Shown here: positions 1 through 8,378 of the stretch, one piece after another
How the letters are laid out: each line of letters opens with the position of its first letter
Position numbering within the stretch: the first letter of the stretch is position 1
Program-made: the position numbers and the translations under genes
Assembly (NCBI GenBank): GCA_947089905.1
Contig: CAMUMG010000014.1
Coordinates: 1-51,377, forward strand
Length of the DNA stretch: 51,377 bases
Origin: an uncultured Lachnospiraceae bacterium
Lineage (GTDB): Bacteria; Bacillota; Clostridia; Lachnospirales; Lachnospiraceae
Direction of reading: 5' to 3'
Notes under the pieces: generated by a model
Database searches by the model: none
Seen by the model: only the letters and a program-made list of their open reading frames with translations
Told to the model about the DNA's origin: nothing

Positions 1-163
1 ATATTTTTAATTTCCTCTTTTAATTTTTTTATCTCCATACTGCTTATTTTATCTTTTTTATGCAAAAAAGTAAATGCTGTTGCCCTGGGGATGAATTGCG
101 TTCCGGTTGCATTTTCCCTAAATCTTTGCTATACTAATTCCTGTGATTAGTCCATTGACAACT

Positions 164-222
164 GGATACGTTAGTATTCTTGAGCGAGAAGCCCCCACTT
201 CTTAAAGTGGTGGGAGTACGTC
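164..222 (+). mobile_element. IS200/IS605-type right-end remnant
   Basis: The stretch TTGAGCGAGAAGCCCCC followed by an ACTT/AAGT hairpin and GGGAGTACGTCAC resembles the conserved right end, and the TnpB guide-RNA 3' end, of IS200/IS605 elements in clostridia. The hairpin arms are 192-200 and 205-213, with one mismatch. I see no tnpA or tnpB reading frame in the 163 bases to its left, so the element is either decayed or its transposase gene lies outside the window. The identification rests on remembered consensus. Confidence 0.45.
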
Positions 223-300
223 ACTTTTAGCATAATCAAGTATCCTAAACAAGGTATAATGAAATTTAAACCACTTTTCATATTTTTGGTATAATTGATT

Positions 301-327
301 CCTATGTGCACATAGGTGTGGTATAAT
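301..327 (+). promoter_or_regulatory. Palindromic operator with extended -10, copy 1
   Basis: CCTATGTGCACATAGG (301-316) is a perfect 16-bp palindrome. Five bases later comes TGGTATAAT, an extended -10 (TATAAT 322-327). The palindrome occupies the -35 to -10 spacer, so a bound repressor would block RNA polymerase. A 9-bp inverted repeat (GTTGAAACA 328-336, TGTTTCAAC 346-354) follows directly. Two further GGTATAAT words lie upstream at 253-260 and 288-295. Confidence 0.55.
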
Positions 328-363
328 GTTGAAACAGAGAAGCATTGTTTCAACTTCTGATTT

Positions 364-398
364 TATGTGCACAAAAGTGCACATAGTTGTGGTATAAT
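364..398 (+). promoter_or_regulatory. Palindromic operator with extended -10, copy 2, upstream of the xylosidase
   Basis: TATGTGCAC (364-372) and GTGCACATA (377-385) are perfect inverted half-sites around AAAA, and they share the TATGTGCAC core of copy 1. TGGTATAAT follows, with TATAAT at 393-398. Transcription would start near 405, giving a leader of about 50 nt to the ATG at 454. The arrangement suggests a local repressor of the xylosidase gene. No regulator gene is visible in the window to its left. Confidence 0.6.
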
Positions 399-453
399 AG
401 AATCAGTTAATCGCTTAGATAGAAATTTGATAAAAATTAAAAAGGGAAAAACA

Positions 454-2415
454 ATGGGAAAAATATATTATGTATCAAAACAGGGTTCTGATAGAAATAT
501 TGGAACAAAGCAAAATCCATTTGCAACTATTCAGAAAGCTGCAGAGACAGCAGTAGCAGGAGATAAAGTTATTGTACAAGAGGGAGAATATAGAGAGTGG
601 GTACATCCTAAAAATGGGGGATTAAATGACTCTTGTCGTATTATTTTTGAGGCGGCAAAGGGAGAACATGTAATTATTAAGGGATCAGAAGTTATCACTG
701 GATGGGAAAAAATAGAAGAAAATATATGGAAGGTAGAACTTTCAAATGAAATATTTGGAAGTTATAATCCATATAAAACAAAAGTAGAAGGTGACTGGCT
801 TGTTTCTCCAAAAAATTATGAAGTACATACTGGAGAGATTTATCTAAATGGAAGTTCTCTTTATGAAGCAGTTTGTTTTGAAGATTTAAAAAATCCAAAA
901 AAGCGTTTTATCAGTTCTAATCCAACGTGGGGAAATAGAGAGTGTAAAATCCAAGATCCAGAACAGACTGTTTTTCAGTGGTTTTCTGAGGTAACGTATG
1001 AAAGTACAATTTTATATGTGAATTTTGGTGAGTATGATCCAAATAAAGAGTTAGTTGAAATTAATGTAAGACAGTCTTGTTTTTATCCAGAAAGAACAGG
1101 ATTAAATTACATCACAGTACGGGGATTTGAAATGGCACATGCTGCTACACAATGGGCTCCACCGACTTCAAATCAGATTGCAATGATAGGTCCAAATTGG
1201 AGTAAGGGTTGGATTATTGAAAATAATATATTTCACGATTCGAAATGTTGTGCTATTAGTTTAGGGAAAGAAGAAACCACAGGAGATAATGAATTTACAA
1301 AAGGTTTAAGAAAACCCGGATATCAATACCAGATGGAAGCAGTCTTTCGTGCAAGAGTAATTGGTTGGAGTAAAGAGCGGATAGGATCACATATTGTAAG
1401 AAATAATATTATTTATAATTGCGGACAAACAGGAATTGTAGGACATTTGGGGTGTATTTTCAGTGAAATTTATGGAAATGAAATTTATCATATTGCAACC
1501 AAGCATGAATTTTGGGGACATGAAATTGCAGGAATTAAGCTTCATGCTGCAGTTGATGTACAAATTCACAATAATCATATTCATCATTGTACATTGGGGA
1601 CATGGCTTGATTGGCAGGCACAAGGGACAAGAGTAAGCTGTAATTTATATCACCACAATGACAGAGATTTTATGATAGAAGTAACACATGGTCCTTATTT
1701 AGTAGATAATAATATCTTTGCTTCTGACTATAATTTTGATAATGCCGCTCAGGGAGGGGCATATGTACATAATTTATGTTTTGGTTTTATGAACCAGTAT
1801 CCTGTTTTGGATCGTTCTACTCCATATCATCTACCCCATTCTACAGAAGTATTAGGAACCGTATTAGTATATGGTTTTGATGATCGATGGTATCAAAATA
1901 TTTTTATAGCAGGGAGTGAAAGGGATAAAGAATATGGAACAGCCCTTTATGATGGTGCACCGACTTCTATAGAAGAATTTATTGAAAGATATCTCGAAAA
2001 AGACGGTGGAGATGTTGAAACGTTTGCTCAGATAAAACAGCCTGCGTATATTGAGGGAAATGTATACTTAAATGGAGCAAAAGCATTTTGTCAAGAACAA
2101 AATCATTATTGTAATGAACTAGATCCAAACGCAGCAATTATTTCATCAAAAGAGGAAGTATTTTTAGAGATTACACTTCCAGAACAGATGTTTAAACTGT
2201 TAAATACGCCAGTAAATACAAATAGACTGGGTGTTCCTAGAATTGTAGAAGCGTGTTATGAAAATCCAGATGGTTCACCTTTGACAATCAATATAGATCT
2301 TTTAGGAAAAGAAATCAAAGAGAAAGCAATTTCAGGTCCTTTACAGGAATTAAAGCCGGGAAAAAATAGAATTAAACTCTGTAAAAATCATTCTCATTTG
2401 GTAGAAGAAGAATAG
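454..2415 (+). CDS. GH120 beta-xylosidase, right-handed beta-helix fold
   Basis: The protein (653 aa) matches the GH120 family as known from Thermoanaerobacterium XylC along nearly its whole length, from the N-terminal YYVSKQGSD through blocks such as GFEMAHAA, GPNWSKGWIIE and HEIAGIKLHAA. The two residues corresponding to the XylC nucleophile and acid/base are present as D386 (in TWLDW) and E409 (in MIEVTHGP), with the same 23-residue spacing. There is no signal peptide, so it should act in the cytoplasm on imported xylo-oligosaccharides. The start at 454 has an AAAGGG site and fits the family N-terminus. An in-frame ATG at 367 lies inside the operator palindrome and is not used. Other xylan genes are not in view. 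Confidence 0.88.
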   Translation: MGKIYYVSKQGSDRNIGTKQNPFATIQKAAETAVAGDKVIVQEGEYREWVHPKNGGLNDSCRIIFEAAKGEHVIIKGSEVITGWEKIEENIWKVELSNEIFGSYNPYKTKVEGDWLVSPKNYEVHTGEIYLNGSSLYEAVCFEDLKNPKKRFISSNPTWGNRECKIQDPEQTVFQWFSEVTYESTILYVNFGEYDPNKELVEINVRQSCFYPERTGLNYITVRGFEMAHAATQWAPPTSNQIAMIGPNWSKGWIIENNIFHDSKCCAISLGKEETTGDNEFTKGLRKPGYQYQMEAVFRARVIGWSKERIGSHIVRNNIIYNCGQTGIVGHLGCIFSEIYGNEIYHIATKHEFWGHEIAGIKLHAAVDVQIHNNHIHHCTLGTWLDWQAQGTRVSCNLYHHNDRDFMIEVTHGPYLVDNNIFASDYNFDNAAQGGAYVHNLCFGFMNQYPVLDRSTPYHLPHSTEVLGTVLVYGFDDRWYQNIFIAGSERDKEYGTALYDGAPTSIEEFIERYLEKDGGDVETFAQIKQPAYIEGNVYLNGAKAFCQEQNHYCNELDPNAAIISSKEEVFLEITLPEQMFKLLNTPVNTNRLGVPRIVEACYENPDGSPLTINIDLLGKEIKEKAISGPLQELKPGKNRIKLCKNHSHLVEEE

Positions 2416-2442
2416 AAATTAACTGTATAAATAGGGAGAAAA

Positions 2443-3111
2443 ATGAAACTATCAAAAATTATTACTATTATTTCTACACTCATTGGTGTAGCAATAGCTT
2501 TATTTGTGCTTTTAAAATTTCATCCAGAGGATATGTTGAGAAAAGAAGAACCTGCGACACAAGAGATAAAAAGAATATCTGGTAAGGAAGAATTTGAATC
2601 CATGATAACGGTAGATGAAATAACAATAACTGCTAAAAACGTTATTCCGACGGGAGTATTCAGATTAAAAGCATGGGAAAGTACCTATCAAAAAACGTCA
2701 AGAAGGGGAATTAGAAGAAAAAGAGCAGAGGTTGTAAAAAACTATTGGGATTTTATGGATATCTATAATGAATATTATCTTTTAGAATGTCCAGATGGAA
2801 CTTATATTTTAGCACAACTTCCTCACAGTCTTGTAAAAGAAATTAAAAAAACAGGGAATGTTACACTTCCAGCTGGAAAAAAAGACGGTCTACCCCAAAC
2901 TGCAAAAAGTTATCTTTCGGATATCTGTAATCAATATGGTGCATCTACAAAAGGCGTTTTGTATGTATTTGATGATGAATGGTATAAAGAACATAATTTT
3001 CAAATACTTTTAATTCGTTTTGGTGTAGCGATAGTTGCACTATTTGCAGTAGCAGTTTGTCTAAATTTGTTGGGAGATAAAATATTTTTAAAAAAGTCAG
3101 AGGAAGAGTAA
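2443..3111 (+). CDS. Hypothetical protein with two terminal membrane segments
   Basis: This 222-aa protein has a hydrophobic segment near the N-terminus (about residues 5-25, IITIISTLIGVAIALF) and another near the C-terminus (about 190-210). Between them is a polar domain of about 160 residues, probably extracytoplasmic. No catalytic motif is recognised. It lies 27 bp after the xylosidase, has an AGGGAG ribosome site and is followed by a strong terminator, so the two genes probably share a transcript. That may only reflect proximity, since nothing in the sequence links it to xylan use. Confidence 0.75.
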   Translation: MKLSKIITIISTLIGVAIALFVLLKFHPEDMLRKEEPATQEIKRISGKEEFESMITVDEITITAKNVIPTGVFRLKAWESTYQKTSRRGIRRKRAEVVKNYWDFMDIYNEYYLLECPDGTYILAQLPHSLVKEIKKTGNVTLPAGKKDGLPQTAKSYLSDICNQYGASTKGVLYVFDDEWYKEHNFQILLIRFGVAIVALFAVAVCLNLLGDKIFLKKSEEE

Positions 3112-3185
3112 TAAGAAACTGATATATAAAAAAGTAGTTGATATAGTATTTTAAAACATTATAATTTAAGATATTTATAGAAAAA

Positions 3186-3221
3186 CGGTTTGGTATATTT
3201 TTGTATGCCAGACTGTTTTTT
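3186..3221 (+). terminator. Rho-independent terminator after the xylosidase operon
   Basis: A 12-bp stem (3186-3197 with 3204-3215, three G-T pairs) and a 6-nt loop are followed by six T residues (3216-3221). This closes the transcript that contains the GH120 gene and the two-TM protein. Confidence 0.85.
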
Positions 3222-3337
3222 GCATTAATTTTATTATAGTATAATTATTTAGAAATGCTATCTAAATACTTTAAATAAGAATAAAGTAAAAAAGTGTAAA
3301 ACAAATAAACAATCTTTAAGATTTGTAATATATTTAC

Positions 3338-3366
3338 TTGAAACTTTTATCTCCTTATGTTATACT
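3338..3366 (+). promoter_or_regulatory. Sigma-A promoter of the glycan operon
   Basis: TTGAAA (3338-3343), a 17-bp spacer and TATACT (3361-3366), with TGT before the -10 giving an extended -10. The predicted start near 3373 leaves a leader of about 130 nt before the first gene. All eight genes from 3501 to 10992 read in this direction with no gap over 21 bp, so this promoter plausibly drives them all. Confidence 0.75.
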
Positions 3367-3500
3367 AAACAGAAAATGTTCATGAAATATCGAATTTTAG
3401 GAATACATTTATTAAAGATAATCCAAATTTTTTTTGAAATATAATTATTATTTTATGAGTAGAATGTCTAAAAGTGGATATCGAAAGAAAGGAATTAGAC

Positions 3501-4052
3501 ATGAGTGAACTTTTGGAGAATAGTTTAAAAAAAGCAGAGAAGGGAAGAGCATATTGGCTTAAATTTATAGAAGTATATGATTTATCGGTTGGAAAATATG
3601 TAATATTAATTCCAGATTCATATACTTGCGATGCCTACCTTTCACTGCTTTTTTTAGAGGATTTTATTCAAGAAAAAAATGCAGAGTCTATTATTATTTT
3701 ATGTACAGAGTCTATTATAAAAGAGGTTGCCTTCTCTTTTTCGGAAAAAATTGAACAAGTAATTATAATCGATCAGGAAATAAAAGAATCGCTTTTAAAG
3801 TTTTATTGTCTTTATGAATTTTCAAATCGCCTTATTATCGCTTCTTTAACACAACCAAAGGGAAGAAGAGGAAAAGGGCTTATTCAGACAGGAAAAGTTT
3901 GTTATGCAGAAATTTTTGCAGTGATTGTCTATGGATTAACTGAAATAAAGAAGAAAGAACCTCCAAAACTAGACAAAGAAAAAAAGGTATGGATAGAGCA
4001 AAACAGTAAAATGATATGGCAGATAAAACAGGAGGATAGTAATGGAAATTGA
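3501..4052 (+). CDS. Unknown protein, first gene of the glycan operon
   Basis: This is a 183-aa soluble protein with alternating hydrophobic strands and helices (KYVILIPD, ESIIILCTE, QVIIIDQEI), which suggests a small alpha/beta fold. No family is recognised. I chose ATG 3501 because AAAGGA lies 7 nt upstream; an in-frame GTG at 3474 has no comparable site. Its 3' end overlaps the nucleotidyltransferase-kinase gene by 11 bp, so the two are translationally coupled and probably act in the same pathway. No signal peptide or membrane segment is seen. Confidence 0.75.
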   Translation: MSELLENSLKKAEKGRAYWLKFIEVYDLSVGKYVILIPDSYTCDAYLSLLFLEDFIQEKNAESIIILCTESIIKEVAFSFSEKIEQVIIIDQEIKESLLKFYCLYEFSNRLIIASLTQPKGRRGKGLIQTGKVCYAEIFAVIVYGLTEIKKKEPPKLDKEKKVWIEQNSKMIWQIKQEDSNGN

Positions 4053-5553
4053 ATATATTGTAGTACAAGCAGGAGGTCGTGGATCTAGGTTAGGACATTT
4101 AACAGATAATAAACCAAAAGCGTTAGTACCTGTAAATAACCTTCCAATTTTATTTCATCTATTTCGACTTTTTCCAAAAAAGAGATTTATTATCATAGGT
4201 GATTACAAGGCAGATGTTTTGAAGAAATATTTATCTTCCTTTGCAAATGTAAATTATTTAGTGGTAGAAACAGGACAAGAAAAAGGAACTTGTGCAGGAA
4301 TTACAAGTGCATTAAAGTGTGTACCGGAAAATACACCTTTTATGTTAATCTGGTCAGATTTAATTTTAGAACAGGGATTTCGCTTTCCAGAGCAGACGGG
4401 TAATTTTATAGGATTATCAAAGGTATTTACCTGCCGATGGAGTTATGAAAATGGGAAGTTTGAAGAAAAACCATCTGATAAGCAGGGAGTAGCAGGATTA
4501 TTCTTATTTGAAAAAAAGGATTTATTAAGAGAAATAAGTTCTTCTGGTGAATTTGTAAAATGGCTTCAGTCAAAAGAGATACAGTTCCAAGAATTCCCTC
4601 TTTATGGTATTAAAGAATATGGTATTTTAAAAGAATATGAAAAGATAGCAACACAAAAATGTCGTCCATTTAATGAGATTATTGTTCAAGAGGATAAAAT
4701 TATAAAACGAGGAATTGATGAACAGGGAAAATCACTTGCAGTAACAGAACGAGATTGGTATAAAAAAGCTTCTTTACTTGGAGTGACACAGATACCAAAG
4801 ATCTATGAATTAGAACCACTTGTTTTAGAACGAATAAATGGAAAGAATGTTTTTGAATATGAACTATCTTATGAAGAAAAAAGTAAAGTCTTAAAAAGAA
4901 TTATTTCTAGCCTAAAGAAACTACATGAGAAAGAGAAAATAGAAGTAGATTATTTTAGTCTAAAAGAAGCTTATTATACAAAAACTATTAATAGATTAGA
5001 AAAAATAAGAAATCTAGTTCCAATGGCAAATCAGGAAAAAATAAAAATTAATGGACGTGAATGTAGAAATATTTATTTTTATGAAAATGAATTAGAAAAA
5101 ATGTTAGAGCGAATTCCAACAAAATATTTTTGTTTTATTCATGGAGATTGCACTTTTTCAAATTTACTTTTAGATAATGAAATGAATCCTGTCTTTATTG
5201 ATCCAAGAGGATATTTTGGATTTACACAATATTATGGAGATCCACTCTATGACTGGGCAAAATTATATTATTCTATAGTAGGTAACTATGATAAATTTAA
5301 TCGAAAGCAGTTCCAACTTCAATTTATAGAAAATGAGGTTAAATTATCCATAGAGTCAAGTAAGTGGGAAGATATGGAAAATGAATTTTTTGATTTATTA
5401 AAAGATGAAATTACCCGATATAATATTAAATTGCTTCATGCAGTGATATGGCTTTCCCTTACGACTTATGCTTGGGAAGATTATGATTCTATTTGTGCTG
5501 CATTTTATAATGGACTTTATTATTTAGAAGAATGTTTTGAAAAAGAGTTATAG
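4042..5553 (+). CDS. Bifunctional sugar nucleotidyltransferase-APH/choline-kinase-like fusion
   Basis: The 503-aa protein joins two enzyme folds. Residues 1 to about 205 are a MobA/LicC-like nucleotidyltransferase with the NTP-binding signature QAGGRGSRL (9-17), the following KPKALVPV, and a WSDLIL acidic motif. Residues from about 210 to the end are an aminoglycoside-phosphotransferase or choline-kinase type domain with the catalytic loop HGDCTFSN (367-374) and the metal site IDPRG (D387). A kinase plus a nucleotidyltransferase in one chain could phosphorylate and then activate one substrate to an NDP-product. With the SIS isomerase and HAD phosphatase downstream, that substrate is probably a sugar or polyol. 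A choline-type LicC-LicA role is an alternative. The substrate cannot be read from the sequence. Confidence 0.8.
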   Translation: MEIEYIVVQAGGRGSRLGHLTDNKPKALVPVNNLPILFHLFRLFPKKRFIIIGDYKADVLKKYLSSFANVNYLVVETGQEKGTCAGITSALKCVPENTPFMLIWSDLILEQGFRFPEQTGNFIGLSKVFTCRWSYENGKFEEKPSDKQGVAGLFLFEKKDLLREISSSGEFVKWLQSKEIQFQEFPLYGIKEYGILKEYEKIATQKCRPFNEIIVQEDKIIKRGIDEQGKSLAVTERDWYKKASLLGVTQIPKIYELEPLVLERINGKNVFEYELSYEEKSKVLKRIISSLKKLHEKEKIEVDYFSLKEAYYTKTINRLEKIRNLVPMANQEKIKINGRECRNIYFYENELEKMLERIPTKYFCFIHGDCTFSNLLLDNEMNPVFIDPRGYFGFTQYYGDPLYDWAKLYYSIVGNYDKFNRKQFQLQFIENEVKLSIESSKWEDMENEFFDLLKDEITRYNIKLLHAVIWLSLTTYAWEDYDSICAAFYNGLYYLEECFEKEL

Positions 5554-5569
5554 AAGGGATGTTAAAAGA

Positions 5570-6154
5570 ATGAAGCAATATTTTAAGAATACATTAATAA
5601 TGATAGAAGACGCATTAGAATCTATGAAAGATTCCGTATTTGATCAGTTAGTTAATGAAGCAGTAGAAACAATTAAAAAAGGAAATAAAATTATTGCATC
5701 TGGACTTGGGAAAAATGTTCCAATTTGTGATAAGTTTGTTGGAAGTATGGTCTCTATGGGACTGCCTGCCTATTTTTTACATACAAATTCAGCTGTACAT
5801 GGAGATTTAGGACTGGTAAAGAAAGATGATTTGGTTATTGTACTTACAAAAAGTGGTGAAACAACAGAATCTATTTATTTGACAAAACATTTAGAAAATC
5901 ATGAGGCAAATATATGGCTTTTATCCTTTAATCAAGAAAGCACACTAACAAGGATGATTCCAAAAAGCTTAATTTTAGACTTAAAGCATGAAGGAGATCT
6001 TTGGAATATAATGCCGAATAATTCTTCAATTTTAAATTTAATTATTTTACAGGGACTTGCAATTTCAATTGCAGAGAAATTAGAACTTGTTTTGGATGAT
6101 TTCAAAAAAAATCATCCAGGAGGTTATATAGGAGAAACATTAGGTGGAAAGTAA
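5570..6154 (+). CDS. SIS-domain phosphosugar isomerase, KdsD/GutQ-like
   Basis: This 194-aa SIS protein resembles arabinose-5-phosphate isomerases (KdsD, KpsF, GutQ). It has the nucleating ASGLGKN strand, the AVHGDLG motif and the phosphate-binding TKSGETTE loop. It lacks the C-terminal CBS pair of many KdsD proteins. ATG 5570 follows AGAAGG by 12 nt; a TTG at 5537 is an alternative start inside the previous gene. No kdsA or kdsB is present, so Kdo synthesis is unlikely. An aldose-ketose phosphate conversion feeding the neighbouring kinase/nucleotidyltransferase is the likely role. GmhA-like activity on a heptose phosphate is possible but not shown. Confidence 0.8.
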   Translation: MKQYFKNTLIMIEDALESMKDSVFDQLVNEAVETIKKGNKIIASGLGKNVPICDKFVGSMVSMGLPAYFLHTNSAVHGDLGLVKKDDLVIVLTKSGETTESIYLTKHLENHEANIWLLSFNQESTLTRMIPKSLILDLKHEGDLWNIMPNNSSILNLIILQGLAISIAEKLELVLDDFKKNHPGGYIGETLGGK

Positions 6155-6524
6155 AATTTTAGAATTGTCATCATTAGGGAAAACATGGATTTTAGATTTA
6201 GATGGAACAATAGTAAAACATAATGGATATCTAATGGATGGAAAAGATTCTTGGTTACCAGGAGCAAAAGAATTTTTAAATAATATTCCAAAAACAGATA
6301 TGATACTTTTTTTGACCTCAAGAGAGAAAAAATATCAAGATATAACAGAACAATTTTTAAAAGAAGAGGGAATACAATATCATACTATTATTTATGAAGC
6401 TCCATATGGAGAAAGAATTTTAATCAATGATAAAAAGAATTCAGGTTTAAAAACTGCTTGGGCAATTAATACAAAACGAGATTGTTTTTGTGAGTACAAT
6501 TTTAAAATAAATGAGGAATTATGA
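6144..6524 (+). CDS. HAD-family phosphatase, short form
   Basis: This 126-aa HAD protein has the nucleophile motif LDLDGT (D18, D20), motif II LTSRE around residue 58 and a late acidic motif IND (D96). Almost no cap domain is present, as in GmhB-like and capsule-cluster phosphatases. The GTG start at 6144 follows a GGAGAAA site and overlaps the SIS gene by 11 bp. Its place next to a phosphosugar isomerase and a kinase/nucleotidyltransferase suggests it removes a phosphate from a sugar bisphosphate or a similar intermediate. The exact substrate is unknown. Confidence 0.8.
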   Translation: MESKILELSSLGKTWILDLDGTIVKHNGYLMDGKDSWLPGAKEFLNNIPKTDMILFLTSREKKYQDITEQFLKEEGIQYHTIIYEAPYGERILINDKKNSGLKTAWAINTKRDCFCEYNFKINEEL

Positions 6525-7832
6525 ATGGATTATAATTATCAAGTTCAAATGCAGAAAAAGTTGACACAAATGCAGGAAGAGGGGTTATTTCAGAATCGTT
6601 GTGTTACTATATTTGGAAGTAATGAACCAGCAGAACAAATGATAGCTTTTCTAAAAAAAGCAAATATACAAGTAGAATTTTTGTTAGATAATAACAAGAA
6701 AAAAATAGGAAGTTTTTTCGAAGGGATTCCAATTAAAAAGCCAGAAGAAGCCTTACGTAAGTTTAGACAGGATATCTTAATTTTAATTATTTCAAAACAT
6801 TACTATGAAATGTTAGAACAGCTTCAGGATTTAGGATATCAAGAAGATACTCATGTAATTAAAGTAGTTGAAATGAGTAGATTTGCAAATAATTCCCTTT
6901 CAGAAGAAACATTTCAACAATACCAAAAAAGTGCAGTACAAGGAGAAGGTATTTATAGAAATATTAAGTTAAAGTATCCAGAAATGGACTTTTTATTCTT
7001 ATTTCCAGTAAAAGCAATTGGAGATGTATTTTTAGGAACATATTGTGCTATAGATTATATCAAGTATCGAAAAATTTCCCATCCGATATTTACAGTCGTT
7101 GGAGAAGGTAGTAAAAAAGCAGTGATGGCATTAGGATATAAAGAAGTAGAGTCTATGACACAAGAAGAGATGAATTGTTTAGAACGATTTTATTTATTAT
7201 GTGAAGAAAATATACCGATTCTTGAAGTAAATCATAAAAAGCCTTATACTTGTGGCTTAGGTCGAATAGGGAATTATAATAAATTAGACTTTGCTTCTTT
7301 ATTTCAATATGGACTTTATGAATTAAAAGAAAATATTAGAAAGAAAGATATAGAAAAAAATCAAGAAAAGATTTCTTATGCAAAAGAATTACTTCTAAAA
7401 CATCAACTTCCACAGTATAAAACAGTTATTTTAGCTCCTTATGCTAAAACAGCTGCTAGAATAGAAATGCAGTTTTGGGAGCAGTTAGCTAATATTTTAA
7501 AGAAGAAGGGATATTCTGTTTGTACCAATGTTGGAACAGCAGAAGAAGTTGCGATTTTAGGGACACAACCACTTGATTTTTCCTTAGAATATGCAAAAGA
7601 AGTTTTAGAAGTTGCAGGTACTTTTATTGGACTACGAAGTGGTTTTTGTGATTTGATTTCACAAGCAGAATGCAAAAAAATTATTTTTTATCCAGATCGC
7701 ATTTATGGTACTAATGACTTTATTGATTTTTTTAGTTTATCTAATATGAAATTAAGTAATGATATAACAGAAATTGTATTTTGTAAAGAAAAACAGCAAA
7801 AAATTATAGAAGATATTTTACTTTTATTATAG
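6525..7832 (+). CDS. Rossmann module fused to a GT9-like (heptosyltransferase-type) domain
   Basis: Residues of about 24-117 form a small Rossmann-type module (TIFGSN, EFLLDNN, ILIISK). The remaining roughly 310 residues resemble the GT9/ADP-heptose transferase GT-B fold, with TVILAPYAK and a late FIGLRSGFCDLISQA loop like the donor-binding region of that family. It starts directly after the HAD stop codon. The likely job is transfer of the sugar made by the upstream genes. The family assignment is by overall pattern and no donor can be named. The N-terminal module recurs in four other genes of this window. Confidence 0.62.
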   Translation: MDYNYQVQMQKKLTQMQEEGLFQNRCVTIFGSNEPAEQMIAFLKKANIQVEFLLDNNKKKIGSFFEGIPIKKPEEALRKFRQDILILIISKHYYEMLEQLQDLGYQEDTHVIKVVEMSRFANNSLSEETFQQYQKSAVQGEGIYRNIKLKYPEMDFLFLFPVKAIGDVFLGTYCAIDYIKYRKISHPIFTVVGEGSKKAVMALGYKEVESMTQEEMNCLERFYLLCEENIPILEVNHKKPYTCGLGRIGNYNKLDFASLFQYGLYELKENIRKKDIEKNQEKISYAKELLLKHQLPQYKTVILAPYAKTAARIEMQFWEQLANILKKKGYSVCTNVGTAEEVAILGTQPLDFSLEYAKEVLEVAGTFIGLRSGFCDLISQAECKKIIFYPDRIYGTNDFIDFFSLSNMKLSNDITEIVFCKEKQQKIIEDILLLL

Positions 7833-7850
7833 TAGAAATGGAGAAGAACA

Positions 7851-8357
7851 ATGAGGTGGAAATCATGGTTAAAAAAGGGCTTTACCACTACATGTATTGT
7901 TTCAGCTTGGGCAGGAAGTATTTATGGACTTTGTAAAGTTTTTTTGCGGCTGATTGAACATGCGAAGAAACGAGAAAAAAGATTTCGTCTTTATTATTTA
8001 TTAGAAAACCAGTGGTTGAAGTTATATAATAAAGGATATAAATTAGAAGATTATTTTGAGAGACATGCGATCAAAAAAATTGCAATCTATGGAATGGATG
8101 ATATCGGAAATCGAGTGCAAGAGGAATTAGTTCACTCAGAAAAAGTAGAAATTGCCTATATGATAGACGAGCACGCTTATCGTAAATATGGAACTGGAAC
8201 AGTAGTTGATTTTGAAGATACTTGGGAAGATGTAGATTTAATTTTAGTTACAGATGAATTTTATTATCCTGAAATTAAGATGAGGATTCAACAAAAAGGA
8301 AATTGGGAAATTGTTTCGTTAAAAGATGTTATTTTAGAAATACTTCAATATAAGTAA
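7851..8357 (+). CDS. Small protein with a stand-alone Rossmann module
   Basis: This 168-aa protein has a moderately hydrophobic N-terminal stretch (about residues 9-30) that could be a membrane or amphipathic anchor. After a charged region comes the same Rossmann-type module seen elsewhere here: IAIYGMDDIG, IAYMIDEH and LILVTDE, from about residue 73 to the end. A GGAGAAG site precedes ATG 7851. The module alone suggests a nucleotide or nucleotide-sugar binding or partner role beside the fused versions. No catalytic residues beyond the fold are evident. Confidence 0.7.
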   Translation: MRWKSWLKKGFTTTCIVSAWAGSIYGLCKVFLRLIEHAKKREKRFRLYYLLENQWLKLYNKGYKLEDYFERHAIKKIAIYGMDDIGNRVQEELVHSEKVEIAYMIDEHAYRKYGTGTVVDFEDTWEDVDLILVTDEFYYPEIKMRIQQKGNWEIVSLKDVILEILQYK

Positions 8358-8378
8358 AAGAAAAGGAAGAGAGATTTC

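Noticed and set aside
1..117. Minus-strand open frame running off the left edge (MEIKKLKEEIKN and upstream ENATGTQFIPRATAF)
   Set aside because: The frame is open with plausible residues, but there is no ribosome site, no clear start, and too little sequence to assign. It may be the beginning of a real gene to the left.
367..453. Upstream in-frame ATG of the xylosidase frame
   Set aside because: It lies inside the operator palindrome and upstream of the promoter -10, has no ribosome site, and adds 29 residues not found in GH120 proteins.
5570..6154. Kdo pathway enzyme (KdsD)
   Set aside because: Similarity of the SIS domain is real, but no kdsA, kdsB or kdsC partner is present and the organism appears Gram-positive.
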